DNA of 64,000 nt. It comes from an uncultured Clostridia bacterium (GTDB taxonomy: Bacteria > Bacillota > Clostridia > Christensenellales > Aristaeellaceae). Below the pieces are notes generated by a model, which was given only the letters and a program-made list of their open reading frames with translations, was not told where the DNA came from and did no database searches. A program made the position numbers and the translations under genes. Below, piece after piece: positions 8,610 to 17,549 of the stretch. The stretch lies in the NCBI GenBank assembly GCA_934663595.1, contig CAKUKM010000002.1, positions 1 through 64,000 of the forward strand, read 5' to 3'. Position 1 is the first letter of the stretch. Every line of letters begins with the position of its first letter.

Positions 8610-9743
8610 TTAAAATCCGCGTCTGCGGAGCAAAGCGCGCGACGAAAGCAGCGCCGCGAGGAGAAACAGCGCAAAGCCGGGCGCAATCCGAAGCGCCGGA
8701 TTTGCAATGCCCAGCGCCGCAATCGCCGTGCACGATCCGCACGCCGCCAGCATCAGCGCCGCCAGGTACCACCGCCGCGGCGACGCATACAGCATCGCCC
8801 ACACCGCGTTTGCCAGCAGATAGACCGAAACGCACGCGGCGGCCGGGCTTTCATCCAGTCCCGCGAGGCCCGCGATCGCCATCAATCCGAAGCTCAGCGT
8901 GCCGAGCATCGCGGAGGCGAACACGCCGTTTTCCGATTCATTGTCCGTTACACGATAGTAATACCGGCTGTCCGCCAATGCGCACGCGCCGATACTCGCG
9001 CAGAGAAACGCGGGCGGGAAGAAGGAGCCGGAAAACAGCTCGCTTTTTAGCGGGAAAACCGCTTCGCCACCGATTGCATGAGCCGATGCGGCGATCATTC
9101 CCGCCGCGAGCGCCGGATACGCGAAAAGCCGCAGCATGCCGAGTCCCACGCCCCGGAACAGTGTCCCACACGGCCGGGGCTTCACCCGATCCTTCAGCGC
9201 AAGCAGAGCCAGAATGGCAAATATCGCGGCCATCGCTGCGGCCAGCAGCGCCGCGCGCGCCTCCGCAGTTCTCCCGATCAGCAGCGCCGCAATTGCTCCG
9301 ATCACCGGCAATAGCTCCGAAACGACCTCGCGCGCCGTCTGCTTCCGCGCCGAAAACCATATGGAAAAGCAGCGCGATCCGGCGAAAAATGCCGCTGAAA
9401 CGGGCAAATGCAGCGCTTCCGAGCGCGTTATATCGAATGTTTGTTCGATATGATCTGAAAAATGCAGTCCTGCAACCAATATTCCGCCACCCAAAAAGCA
9501 CATTACGACCGCGAGAATCAGACTGAACGCCAGCTTTTTGATCGAGGTCAGCCGCGCGCACGCGAGTCGAAACGCCTCGGACGCGCCCAGCGAGAGCGCA
9601 TTTACAATCAGCAGCGCGGCGCAAAACCAGAACAGCGATTGAATTCTGCCCGTTCCGACCGTCGCTGCAAACGAAGAATATCGAAAGACCACGCCGCCGA
9701 GCAGCGCGAGCGCCGAGGCAAAATAAACGCTTTTGCTCTTCAA
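8610..9743 (-). CDS. Polytopic membrane protein of unknown function
   Basis: 377 residues, almost entirely hydrophobic, with about ten predicted membrane segments. No family motif is recognised. It ends in RRRGF, suggesting a cytoplasmic C-terminus. It is 41 bases downstream of the YycJ gene and is probably the last gene of that leftward cluster before dnaA. Some segment spacing looks like a transporter or flippase, but that is only an impression. Confidence 0.75.
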   Translation of the reverse strand: MKSKSVYFASALALLGGVVFRYSSFAATVGTGRIQSLFWFCAALLIVNALSLGASEAFRLACARLTSIKKLAFSLILAVVMCFLGGGILVAGLHFSDHIEQTFDITRSEALHLPVSAAFFAGSRCFSIWFSARKQTAREVVSELLPVIGAIAALLIGRTAEARAALLAAAMAAIFAILALLALKDRVKPRPCGTLFRGVGLGMLRLFAYPALAAGMIAASAHAIGGEAVFPLKSELFSGSFFPPAFLCASIGACALADSRYYYRVTDNESENGVFASAMLGTLSFGLMAIAGLAGLDESPAAACVSVYLLANAVWAMLYASPRRWYLAALMLAACGSCTAIAALGIANPALRIAPGFALFLLAALLSSRALLRRRGF

Positions 9744-9784
9744 AATCAGGCCCCCTTGAATGGCTTCTACCTATTATATATGCT

Positions 9785-10594
9785 TCAGTCCATCTCCGCG
9801 CTCAGCGCGAACAGCCCGGTGGTGCAATCGCGGTTCGCCGTGCGCAAATCCACATCGTCGCCCGGCGCGATTCCGTTTTGCCGCAGAATCAGCTCGACCG
9901 TTCGATAGGCGAGCTCCGGAAAATTGTTTTCCTTGCTCAAATGCCCGAGAATCACCTGCCGCGCGCCCGCCGCGACCAGCTTCGCCGCCACAACGCCCGC
10001 ATCGTCGTTTGAAAGATGTCCCTTGCGCGATAGAATCCGCTTTTTCAGTTCAAACGGATACGGCCCTGCAGTCAGCATGTCCGGATCGTAATTCGATTCC
10101 AGCAGCACCGCGTCCGACCCAACCACGTATTTCATCCAGCCCTCGCGCACATAGCCGATGTCCGTCGCCACGGAAAATCGCGCGCTGCCGGACGAAAATG
10201 TAAATCCGCAGGGCTCCATCGCGTCGTGCGGCGTCGGAAACGCGGTCACATCCAGATCGCCCAGATAAAACGGCGATTCCAAGTCGATGATCGCCTGCTG
10301 CTTCAGCGGGATTTTGCCGATTTTGTCCTCCATGCCGGCCCAGGTTCCGTCCGTCGCATATACCGGCACGCCCAGCTTGCGCGCGAGTATGCCCACGCCT
10401 TTAATGTGGTCGCTGTGCTCGTGCGTGACCAGTATGCCGTCCAGATCGGCGGGATTCACGCCGATCTTCTTCAGTTCCTCCAGAATGCGCGTGCCCGATA
10501 CGCCCGCGTCGATCAAAAGATTCGTCCTGTCCGTGCCCACATAGATTGAATTGCCGCTCGATCCGCTGAAGAGCGGCGCAAATCGCAGTTCCAA
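9785..10594 (-). CDS. yycJ: Metallo-beta-lactamase-fold hydrolase, YycJ/WalJ type
   Basis: 269-residue protein with FSGSSGNSIYV at the N-terminus, the metal motif THEHSDHIKG, a later HDAMEPCGF and DIGY, and a C-terminal LGHLSKENN, in the order typical of YycJ/WalJ. In Bacillus this protein sits with walRK and is linked to coordination of cell-wall metabolism and DNA replication or to 5' exonuclease activity. Here there is no walRK next to it, but it lies within 2 kb of the origin and the parS cluster. Start is TTG at 10594 after GGAGGAAGGCA; no ATG with a binding site exists nearby. It lies 12 bases after the radical SAM gene. Confidence 0.88.
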   Translation of the reverse strand: MELRFAPLFSGSSGNSIYVGTDRTNLLIDAGVSGTRILEELKKIGVNPADLDGILVTHEHSDHIKGVGILARKLGVPVYATDGTWAGMEDKIGKIPLKQQAIIDLESPFYLGDLDVTAFPTPHDAMEPCGFTFSSGSARFSVATDIGYVREGWMKYVVGSDAVLLESNYDPDMLTAGPYPFELKKRILSRKGHLSNDDAGVVAAKLVAAGARQVILGHLSKENNFPELAYRTVELILRQNGIAPGDDVDLRTANRDCTTGLFALSAEMD

Positions 10595-10606
10595 TGCCTT
10601 CCTCCG

Positions 10607-11485
10607 TCAAACGCCCGTTAAATCAAATTTCGGAATGTATTTCTCGTCCGAGGACGACAGCTCCTGCACAAATCCGTCCTCCAGCCCCAGCTCCAGCAGA
10701 TGATCGCACACGCGGTCGTATTCCTCCTGCGTCAGTCGGCGATTCAGCTCGTCCACGCCCTCGACCTCGCCGAACGGCAGGTACTGCGCCATCAGGCTCA
10801 CCCACGCGCCCGGCAGATTTTCCGCAATCCAGTCCAGAATCGCCATCGATTCGTCCGCGCAGCCCGGCAGAATCAGATGCCGCACGATCACGCCCGACTG
10901 TATCGCGCCGCTTTCGTCCAGCACGACCGGCCCGACCTGCTTCAGCATCTCCCGAATTGCCGCCGAGGCCGATTGGAAATAGTCCGCCGCGCCCGAATAG
11001 CGCCCGGAGCTGCGCGCGCGCATGTATTTCAGATCCGGCAAATACACCTGCACCTTGCCGTCCAGCGCGCGAATCGTCTCGACCGTATCGTAGCCGCCGC
11101 TGTTCCAGACGACCGGCACCGGCAACCCGCCCTTCAGCGATTCCAGAATCGCGCGCGTAAAGTGCGTGGGATTCACGAGATCGATGTTCTGCGCGCCCTG
11201 ATCGATCAATTCAAAGTAAATCTCGCGCAGGCGGTCGACGCTCACGCGCTTTCCAAATCCGCCGTGCGAAATTTCGTAATTCTGGCAGAACACGCATTTC
11301 AGCGAGCAGCCCGAGAAAAATACGGTTCCCGCGCCGCGCGTTCCGGAAATGACCGGCTCCTCGTCAAAATGCAGCGCCGCGCGCGCCAGAACCGGCTCCG
11401 CGCCCATGCCGCAAAAGCCGTTTCCGGTTTCGCCGCGCCGCGCGCCGCACCTGCGCGGGCAATCCGAGCAAATATACGCTTCCAT
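10607..11485 (-). CDS. Radical SAM enzyme (PflA-like)
   Basis: 292-residue radical SAM protein. The cluster-binding motif is CSLKCVFC, preceded by a cysteine-rich N-terminal segment (CSDCPRRCGAR and GFCGMG) that is typical of a subgroup of pyruvate-formate-lyase-activating-like proteins. The rest reads as a partial TIM barrel (VVWNSGGY, LPDLKYM, RHLILPG). The substrate is unknown. It has no clear ribosome binding site; a parS site ends five bases upstream of the start region, so translation may be weak or leaderless. It forms a pair with the downstream YycJ gene. Confidence 0.85.
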   Translation of the reverse strand: MEAYICSDCPRRCGARRGETGNGFCGMGAEPVLARAALHFDEEPVISGTRGAGTVFFSGCSLKCVFCQNYEISHGGFGKRVSVDRLREIYFELIDQGAQNIDLVNPTHFTRAILESLKGGLPVPVVWNSGGYDTVETIRALDGKVQVYLPDLKYMRARSSGRYSGAADYFQSASAAIREMLKQVGPVVLDESGAIQSGVIVRHLILPGCADESMAILDWIAENLPGAWVSLMAQYLPFGEVEGVDELNRRLTQEEYDRVCDHLLELGLEDGFVQELSSSDEKYIPKFDLTGV

Positions 11486-11490
11486 ATTTC

Positions 11491-11506
11491 TGTTTCACGT
11501 GGAACA
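11491..11506. promoter_or_regulatory. parS site 1
   Basis: TGTTTCACGTGGAACA, the exact reverse complement of the Bacillus parS consensus TGTTCCACGTGAAACA. ParB/Spo0J binds such sites and spreads, loading SMC near the origin. Confidence 0.9.
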
Positions 11507-11553
11507 ATGCCGACGTGAACGCTCCTTTCGACAAACTGCGCGCCCAATCGAAC

Positions 11554-11569
11554 TGTTTTGCGTGAAACA
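11554..11569. promoter_or_regulatory. Degenerate parS site 2
   Basis: TGTTTTGCGTGAAACA, two mismatches from the perfect palindrome, spaced regularly between two perfect sites. Confidence 0.55.
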
Positions 11570-11595
11570 GTTCGCCGCGGCGAAATCCTTCGACG

Positions 11596-11611
11596 TGTTT
11601 CACGTGGAACA
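11596..11611. promoter_or_regulatory. parS site 3
   Basis: TGTTTCACGTGGAACA, identical to site 1. Confidence 0.9.
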
Positions 11612-11636
11612 ATTCCGCGCGTGATTCCATTCGGCA

Positions 11637-11652
11637 TGTTTCACGTGAAACA
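11637..11652. promoter_or_regulatory. parS site 4
   Basis: TGTTTCACGTGAAACA, a perfect 16-base palindrome ending exactly at the 3' end of the metallophosphoesterase gene. Confidence 0.92.
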
Positions 11653-12567
11653 TCAGCCGCCAAATTCCATTTGCACCGTGCCGTCCGCGCGCTCGAGCGT
11701 GATCAGCCAGACCTCCGCCTGCGTGCCGAGACGCAGATTTGCGCCCTCGCAGCCGATCCCAGTCGTCACCAGCATCGGAAGCGCGTCCGGATACCAGCCG
11801 GCGAGTCGCTGCCGCTCCTGCGCGTTCAGCGAAAGCACCGATCGGCCGAACAGCCGAATCTGCCCGCCGTGCGTGTGGCCCGCGAGCACGAGATCCGCCC
11901 AAACGCCGCCGCCCGCCGCCTCGCAGACGCGAATGTCCACGATCTTGTCCGGGCTGTGCGCCAACGCGATTGCGCATTGATCGGCGCTGATATTTCCGGC
12001 AATGGCCGAAAGCGCCGCGGAATCGCCGCCCACGCCGACAATGCCGATCGCCGCGCCGTCCTTCTGAACGATTGCAAGCGAATTGTCGATCACCTCCACG
12101 CCAGTGCCCTCGAGCGCGGCGCGCAGCGCGTCCGTTCCGCCGTCGTTTTCGCCGGAAATGGCGAATTTGCCCAGCGGAGCCGGAAAATCGCCCAGTGATT
12201 GCAGAAAATCCTCCGCACGCGAGAGCTCCGCGCCCTTCCGGTTCAGGCGCTCCAGCAGCGTGGGCGACACATAATCGCCGCCCAGCAGCAGTATATCCGG
12301 ATTCAGCGCCTTGAATTGATCAAAAATGCGGTTCATGCGCGATGAATCGAAAATTCCGCACAGATCGATATCCGAGCAGTACAGCACCGTCGTTCCGGAA
12401 AACGCCTGCGGCAAATCGCGCAGCCGCACCGTCGCCCGGCGCACATGCACGACGCTCGCGGTCAAATGCATCCATCCGAGCGCAATCAGCAATGCGCAAT
12501 TCAGTATGAGCGCCAGCCAGCGCCGCCAGCGGGGCTTTTTCTTTTGTTCAATCGCTTTTTTTGCCAT
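11653..12567 (-). CDS. Metallophosphoesterase-like membrane-anchored protein
   Basis: 304 residues with a basic N-terminus and one membrane anchor (about 17-37), then a calcineurin-like phosphoesterase domain outside or at the membrane, as in YkuE-type proteins. Motifs are present but altered: SDIDLCG instead of the usual SDxH, GGDYV intact, GENDGG where GNHD/E is expected, and GHTHGG intact. Loss of two metal-ligand histidines could change metal use or reduce activity. The ATG at 12567 is chosen because MAKKAIEQKKK gives a normal membrane-protein start; the frame upstream crosses a parS site. Two perfect parS palindromes bracket the gene. Confidence 0.8.
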   Translation of the reverse strand: MAKKAIEQKKKPRWRRWLALILNCALLIALGWMHLTASVVHVRRATVRLRDLPQAFSGTTVLYCSDIDLCGIFDSSRMNRIFDQFKALNPDILLLGGDYVSPTLLERLNRKGAELSRAEDFLQSLGDFPAPLGKFAISGENDGGTDALRAALEGTGVEVIDNSLAIVQKDGAAIGIVGVGGDSAALSAIAGNISADQCAIALAHSPDKIVDIRVCEAAGGGVWADLVLAGHTHGGQIRLFGRSVLSLNAQERQRLAGWYPDALPMLVTTGIGCEGANLRLGTQAEVWLITLERADGTVQMEFGG

Positions 12568-12583
12568 TTTACCGTCCCGACGC

Positions 12584-12599
12584 TGTTTCACGTGAAACA
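12584..12599. promoter_or_regulatory. parS site 5
   Basis: TGTTTCACGTGAAACA, a perfect palindrome in the 5' region of the metallophosphoesterase gene, about 4 kb from the DnaA-box cluster. Confidence 0.9.
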
Positions 12600-12672
12600 T
12601 TCCTGTGATGAGAATGTGATGCTCGTGTGCGCGAAAGTTGATTTTTTTCTCGGAAACGTCACAGCACTGCCG

Positions 12673-12701
12673 TTGCAACGGCGAGATACATCTATTATAA
12701 T
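12673..12701 (+). promoter_or_regulatory. Promoter of the DUF5711-like/cvpA genes
   Basis: TTGCAA (12673-12678), 17-base spacer, TATAAT (12696-12701). The hexamers and spacing equal those of the oligopeptide operon promoter at 54393. Confidence 0.8.
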
Positions 12702-12765
12702 AAGAAAGGCAATGTTATACAAGGGGACATAGGCGATTTTGATCGCTATGGCTGGGAGGATAACC

Positions 12766-13875
12766 ATGGAAAGCAACCGAAAAGGAAGGCTTCCATGGGC
12801 AATTGTACTATTTATCGTTGCACTGTCTGTGTTGATTGCGTGGGGCGCGGCCTCGCTGATCCGCGGCGCAAAGGAATCCGGCGCGCTCGGCAGCGTGCGA
12901 ACGGTGGCGCTGAATACCGTTCAGAGCGTGGAAACCGTCTCCGACGGCGTGATTGTTTACGACGGCGGCACCATTTCAAAGCTCGGAAGCTCCGGCACGC
13001 CGCGCTGGTCGTATATGCTCGGCGGCGGCGTTTCGCTGAATGCGAGCGAAGCCGGCGTCGCGGCCTGGAGCGGCCAGTCGCTCACGCTGATCAACGGAAG
13101 CACCGGCGCTGCGGATTTCAGCGGCAAGATGGACGCAAACATCCTGTCCGCCCGAATGGGCGCGCAATACACGGCAGTGGTGCTCGAACCGGAGCACAAC
13201 AGCACGATTGTCCTGATGGAAAACGGCGGACGCCGCGTGGACAGCATCACGCTGTCCGGGCAAACGGTCGTCGATTACGGCTTTTTCTATACGAATGATT
13301 CGCTGTTCTGGGTGATGGCGCTGGATACGTCCGGCACCGCGCCGAGCTGCACGCTGTCGACCTATCGCCCCGGGCGGCGCATCGTCGGCCAGATTACGGA
13401 TAGCGAGCAGGTCATTTACCATACGACGTTTCAGACCGCGCAGATCTGCACGGTGGGCAATGTGTTCCTGCGCTCGTATGATTACAGCTGCCGCGAGAAT
13501 ACGGACCGGCGCAAGCTGGTGTACGGCTGGGTGCTCGCGAGCGTCGATGATTCGTCCGAGAATCCGATGATGGCGTTCGCGCCGACCGGCCAGTACGACG
13601 GCTCGAGCGAGATGAAGGACGTGCGCATGATTCGCGGAACCAGCGATCAGACGGTGCGAATGCCGTTTGGCTGCGATTCGCTGGTCGCGAAGAACGACCA
13701 CGTGTACGGCTTTTCGTCGAGCGGCTATGTCATGATCGCGCAGCTGGGCGTGCAGAAGGTGAACGCCTATCGTATCAACGCATCGTTCGATACGGTCTAC
13801 GGCGTGATCAATGGAAACGTCGCGGTTGTGGGAAGCGGAAATACGCTGTATTTTGTGTCGCTGCAGGAGGTATAA
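12766..13875 (+). CDS. DUF5711-like membrane-anchored beta-propeller-type protein
   Basis: 369 residues. A basic N-terminus and one membrane anchor (about 10-32) are followed by a large extracytoplasmic domain built of short repeated beta units (VIVYDGGTISKL, LTLINGSTGAADF, HVYGFSSSGYVMIAQL), resembling PQQ/WD-type propellers; this matches what I know of DUF5711 proteins, which commonly sit next to cvpA in Clostridia. The start at 12766 follows GGGAGGA. The next gene, cvpA-like, begins 49 bases downstream. Function unknown; an envelope scaffolding or sensing role is inference. Confidence 0.7.
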   Translation: MESNRKGRLPWAIVLFIVALSVLIAWGAASLIRGAKESGALGSVRTVALNTVQSVETVSDGVIVYDGGTISKLGSSGTPRWSYMLGGGVSLNASEAGVAAWSGQSLTLINGSTGAADFSGKMDANILSARMGAQYTAVVLEPEHNSTIVLMENGGRRVDSITLSGQTVVDYGFFYTNDSLFWVMALDTSGTAPSCTLSTYRPGRRIVGQITDSEQVIYHTTFQTAQICTVGNVFLRSYDYSCRENTDRRKLVYGWVLASVDDSSENPMMAFAPTGQYDGSSEMKDVRMIRGTSDQTVRMPFGCDSLVAKNDHVYGFSSSGYVMIAQLGVQKVNAYRINASFDTVYGVINGNVAVVGSGNTLYFVSLQEV

Positions 13876-13924
13876 AAGCGCGGCCGGCGGGAAAAATATG
13901 GGAAAAAGGGCACGGAGGTTTTGA

Positions 13925-14656
13925 ATGAACATCGTTGATATTCTGATTGTGGCCATACTGGCCTTCGGTGTGCTCGCGGGCATGCACAAGGGCCTGATCG
14001 CCTCAGGGCTGTCCACGGTGGGCTTTGTGGCCGCATGGTTCGGCGCGCAGAGTCTGTATGAGCGAATCGCGAATTTCGCGCTGTCAAATCAGACGCTGAT
14101 GGCGGTGCTGAATCAGTATCTGGAGCCGGAGGAATTCTTCGCGACGCCGCAGCAGGCAATGACCACGGTTGCGGAGGTGGTTTCCGGCGGCGAGGCGGCG
14201 ATTTCGTCGGCGGTTGCGTCGCTGGGCAAGAATTTCACGTTCCTGACCGAGGCGTTCAGCAACAACATTCGCCAGGAGGCGTTTCAGAATCTCGGAATCA
14301 CGACGCTTTCGGACTATCTGAACCAGACGCTGTGGGTGGCGGTATTCAATGTGGTCGCGTTTGTGGCGGCGTTTCTGCTGATCTATATCGTGATCAATCT
14401 GGTGGTCAATCTGCTGGACCATGTGATCAACTTCCCGGTGCTGCGCGGCGTGGACTGGCTGCTGGGCGGCGTGCTGGGGCTGCTGAAGGCCACGGTCGTG
14501 GTTGCGCTGGTGCTGGCCATTCTGCCGAGCGTCGCCGGCTCGATTGCGCCGGAGCTTACGGAAAAGCTGATGAGCGGCTCGGCGCTGATCGGATTTGCAC
14601 AGAAGTTCGATCTGCTGAATGCCGGCGGCCTCATCCGCGGACTGCTGAAGGGCTGA
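13925..14656 (+). CDS. CvpA family membrane protein
   Basis: 243 residues. The N-terminal MNIVDILIVAILAFGVLAGMHKGLI is the CvpA hallmark, with further membrane segments near 30-50, 140-165 and 180-205 and a loop of about 80 residues between the second and third. CvpA proteins are needed for colicin V export in E. coli and for envelope stress tolerance in several bacteria; the molecular role is unsettled. The start has CGGAGG at proper distance. It is co-oriented with the DUF5711-like gene and ends in a terminator before ftsK. Confidence 0.85.
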   Translation: MNIVDILIVAILAFGVLAGMHKGLIASGLSTVGFVAAWFGAQSLYERIANFALSNQTLMAVLNQYLEPEEFFATPQQAMTTVAEVVSGGEAAISSAVASLGKNFTFLTEAFSNNIRQEAFQNLGITTLSDYLNQTLWVAVFNVVAFVAAFLLIYIVINLVVNLLDHVINFPVLRGVDWLLGGVLGLLKATVVVALVLAILPSVAGSIAPELTEKLMSGSALIGFAQKFDLLNAGGLIRGLLKG

Positions 14657-14668
14657 GAAAATCCATTC

Positions 14669-14700
14669 AAGGGCGCTCGATATTTCGGGCGTTCTTTTTT
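14669..14700 (+). terminator. Terminator after cvpA-like gene
   Basis: GGGCGCTCGA ... TCGGGCGTTC stem with a four-base loop, followed by TTTTTT. Confidence 0.75.
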
Positions 14701-14750
14701 GATCAAATCATGAAGGAATTCCGACAAAATCCGTCGCGTCGGAAAACGAT

Positions 14751-14778
14751 TTGCTTTTGGAAATTCGCGGGATATAAT
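14751..14778 (+). promoter_or_regulatory. ftsK promoter
   Basis: TTGCTT (14751-14756), 16-base spacer, TATAAT (14773-14778), 36 bases before the start codon. Confidence 0.7.
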
Positions 14779-14813
14779 GGTTAATATGGGAGAAATCGCC
14801 TTGGAGGGGTATT

Positions 14814-17540
14814 ATGGCTGGAAGAAAACAACCGATCGAGCATTATGAGGAGGAAGCGGAGGTCGGCCGCGCGCCGCGCGTGATCGCCTGCGGCATGTTC
14901 TATGCCATTGCAGCGCTGCTGCTGGTTTCGATGTTCCTTCCGGAGCCGAATCCGCTTTCGGGCGTAAAGCACGTGCTTTGCGGGCTGGGCGGCGTGCTCG
15001 CGTTTCTGATTCCGCTGTTTCTTGCGTGGATCGCGACGCTGCTGCTGGCAAACCTGCGCGGAAAGAAGGTTTCGCCGGTAAAGAGCACGATGTTTGCGCT
15101 GATTTTTCCGCTGCTGCATACCCTGCTGCACCTGTTCTTCGTTCCACAGATCATCGATCGATTCATGACGCTGCATACCTTCATGAATCATCTGAAGCAG
15201 AGCTTCGACCACGAGGTCGGCGGCGGCGCAATCGGCGCGATTCTCGCCTGGCCGCTCAGCCAGAAGCTCGGCGTGGCCGGCGGCGTGATCGCCGTAGTCG
15301 TGCTGATCGCGCTCGCGCTACTCGCGTCCGGCAAGCTCCGCAGCTGGATCGGCGCCCTTCGCGGCCGCCGCCAGGAGGAAGAATTGCCGTTTGATTACGA
15401 ACATCAGTTCGATGAATACGACGAGCCCGCGCCCCAGCCGAAGCGCTCCGCGCGCGCCATGCGCACCGAAACGCCCATTCGCGGCGTGGAGGTGATCGAG
15501 GAGGAGCCGAAAAAGAAGCGCTCGCGCAAAAAGGCGCAGGAGGAAATCCCGCCGGAGCCGCAGATTCTGCGCCACAGCGCGGAGGGCGATTCCATGCATT
15601 CGCTTCGCGGCGAAAATCTGGACCCGCAGCCGCCGCGCCGCCGGTCCGAGCCGGCGCAGTCCGCGCGTCCGCGCCGCAAAATGTATACCGAAACGATCGA
15701 GGGCCCGAATGCGAGCCGCCGCGCCGTGGATCGCGGGGACGAGCCGCGCCCGAGCCGCCGCCGCGCGGAGGAAGAGCCGCTTCGCACCGCAAATGAACCG
15801 CGCGCGCCGAGAGTCCGATTGGAGGACGATTCGCCGCGCTCTGCGCGCATGAGCCGGGAAGAAGAGCCGCCGCGCCGCGCCAGAATCACGGACGAGCCGT
15901 ATTCGGCGCCCAAATCGCGCGAGCCCGCCCGCAAGCAGGAGGAACTCGACGATCCGGATCTGCTGTTCGAGGTCGCCGACGACGATCTGACCATCGAACC
16001 GGATTATGCCGACGTACTGGAGGGCGATATGCCGCCGGAGATTCCGAAAACGCCGAAAAAGCCGCTCGGCAAGCTGAAGCGCCCGGTTAAAGAGCCGTCC
16101 GCCGACGAGGAAACCTACAATTACCCGCCGATCGATTTGCTCGCGGAGGGCGAAAAGATCGATGAAAACTATCGCGACGGCGATATGGAAAAGGCGCAGC
16201 TGCTGGAAACGACGCTGAAGGAATTCGGCATCAACACGCGCCTGACCGGCATCGCGCACGGCCCGGCAGTCACGCGATTCGAGGTTCAGCCCGCCGCGGG
16301 CATCAAGGTCAGCCGAATCACCGCGCTGGCGGACGATATCGCCATGCATCTCGCGGCCATGTCCGTGCGCATCGAGGCGCCGATTCCCGGAAAATCCGCC
16401 GTCGGCGTGGAAATTCCGAACAGCAAGGTCGAAACGGTGCGCCTGCGCGACGTTCTGGAATCCGCGGAGGCGTGTAAGAGCGCGTCGAAGCTCGCGGTCG
16501 GCCTCGGCAAGGACAATTCGGGCCGCTATATCGTGGCCGATATCGCGAAAATGCCGCACGTGCTGATCGCCGGCCAGACCGGTTCCGGTAAATCGGTCTG
16601 CATCAACGCGATCATTACATCCATTCTCTTCCGCGCCACACCCGACGAGGTCAAGCTCATACTGATCGACCCGAAGGTGGTCGAGCTGTCGATTTACAAC
16701 GACATCCCCCACCTCGTCTGCCCGGTCGTTACCGATTGCAAAAAGGCGGCCAGCGCGCTGCAGTGGGCGGTCGCGGAGATGGAGCGCCGCTATAAGGTGT
16801 TTGCCGAAAACGGCGTGCGCGATATCAAGGGCTATAATAAGGAACTCCACGAAGGCGAAAAGGCGATGCCGCAAATGGTGATCATCATCGACGAGCTGGC
16901 GGATCTGATGATGGTGGCGCAGGGCGACGTCGAGGACAGCATCTGCCGCCTCGCGCAGCTTGCGCGCGCCGCGGGCATGCATCTGGTCATCGCCACGCAG
17001 CGCCCGTCCGTAAACGTCATCACCGGCACGATCAAGGCGAATATCCCGACGCGCATCGCGTTCTCCGTCGCCTCGCAGATCGACTCGCGCACGATGATCG
17101 ACCATGGCGGCGCGGAAAAGCTGCTCGGCAACGGCGATATGCTGTTCGTGCCGTCCGGAATCAACAAGCCGATGCGCGTGCAGGGCGCGTGGGTGTCGGA
17201 CGAGGAAGTGCACGCGATCACGACCTATATCAAATCCAATTCCGAAACCGATTACGATCAGGACATGATCGAGCGCATGGAAAAGGCAACGCTTTCGGAC
17301 GCGGAAAAGGAGGATTACAACAACGAATACGACGATCGCCTGCCCGAAGCGGTGGAAATCGTGGTCGAGGCCGGCCAGGCGAGCGTGTCGATGCTGCAGC
17401 GGAGAATGCGCGTGGGCTATGCGCGCGCCGGCCGCCTGATCGACGAAATGGAGCAGCGCGGCATCGTCTCCGAGGCCGACGGCGCAAAGCCCAGAAGCGT
17501 GCTGATCACAAGAGAGCAGATGAACGAGCTGTTCGAATAG
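14814..17540 (+). CDS. ftsK: FtsK/SpoIIIE DNA translocase
   Basis: 908-residue DNA motor that pumps chromosome ends across the division or sporulation septum. Four membrane segments fill residues ~25-170. A long linker (~190-440) rich in Arg, Glu and Pro follows, probably disordered. The motor has GQTGSGKS (Walker A, near 590), the aspartate motif LILIDPKVVEL, and IIDELADLMM (Walker B). The C-terminal winged-helix gamma domain (about 845-908, with SMLQRRMRVGYARAGRLID) reads the orienting octamers. Preceded by GGAGGGG. It is followed after nine bases by a peptidase-like gene. Confidence 0.96.
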   Translation: MAGRKQPIEHYEEEAEVGRAPRVIACGMFYAIAALLLVSMFLPEPNPLSGVKHVLCGLGGVLAFLIPLFLAWIATLLLANLRGKKVSPVKSTMFALIFPLLHTLLHLFFVPQIIDRFMTLHTFMNHLKQSFDHEVGGGAIGAILAWPLSQKLGVAGGVIAVVVLIALALLASGKLRSWIGALRGRRQEEELPFDYEHQFDEYDEPAPQPKRSARAMRTETPIRGVEVIEEEPKKKRSRKKAQEEIPPEPQILRHSAEGDSMHSLRGENLDPQPPRRRSEPAQSARPRRKMYTETIEGPNASRRAVDRGDEPRPSRRRAEEEPLRTANEPRAPRVRLEDDSPRSARMSREEEPPRRARITDEPYSAPKSREPARKQEELDDPDLLFEVADDDLTIEPDYADVLEGDMPPEIPKTPKKPLGKLKRPVKEPSADEETYNYPPIDLLAEGEKIDENYRDGDMEKAQLLETTLKEFGINTRLTGIAHGPAVTRFEVQPAAGIKVSRITALADDIAMHLAAMSVRIEAPIPGKSAVGVEIPNSKVETVRLRDVLESAEACKSASKLAVGLGKDNSGRYIVADIAKMPHVLIAGQTGSGKSVCINAIITSILFRATPDEVKLILIDPKVVELSIYNDIPHLVCPVVTDCKKAASALQWAVAEMERRYKVFAENGVRDIKGYNKELHEGEKAMPQMVIIIDELADLMMVAQGDVEDSICRLAQLARAAGMHLVIATQRPSVNVITGTIKANIPTRIAFSVASQIDSRTMIDHGGAEKLLGNGDMLFVPSGINKPMRVQGAWVSDEEVHAITTYIKSNSETDYDQDMIERMEKATLSDAEKEDYNNEYDDRLPEAVEIVVEAGQASVSMLQRRMRVGYARAGRLIDEMEQRGIVSEADGAKPRSVLITREQMNELFE

Positions 17541-17549
17541 GAGAGCAAC

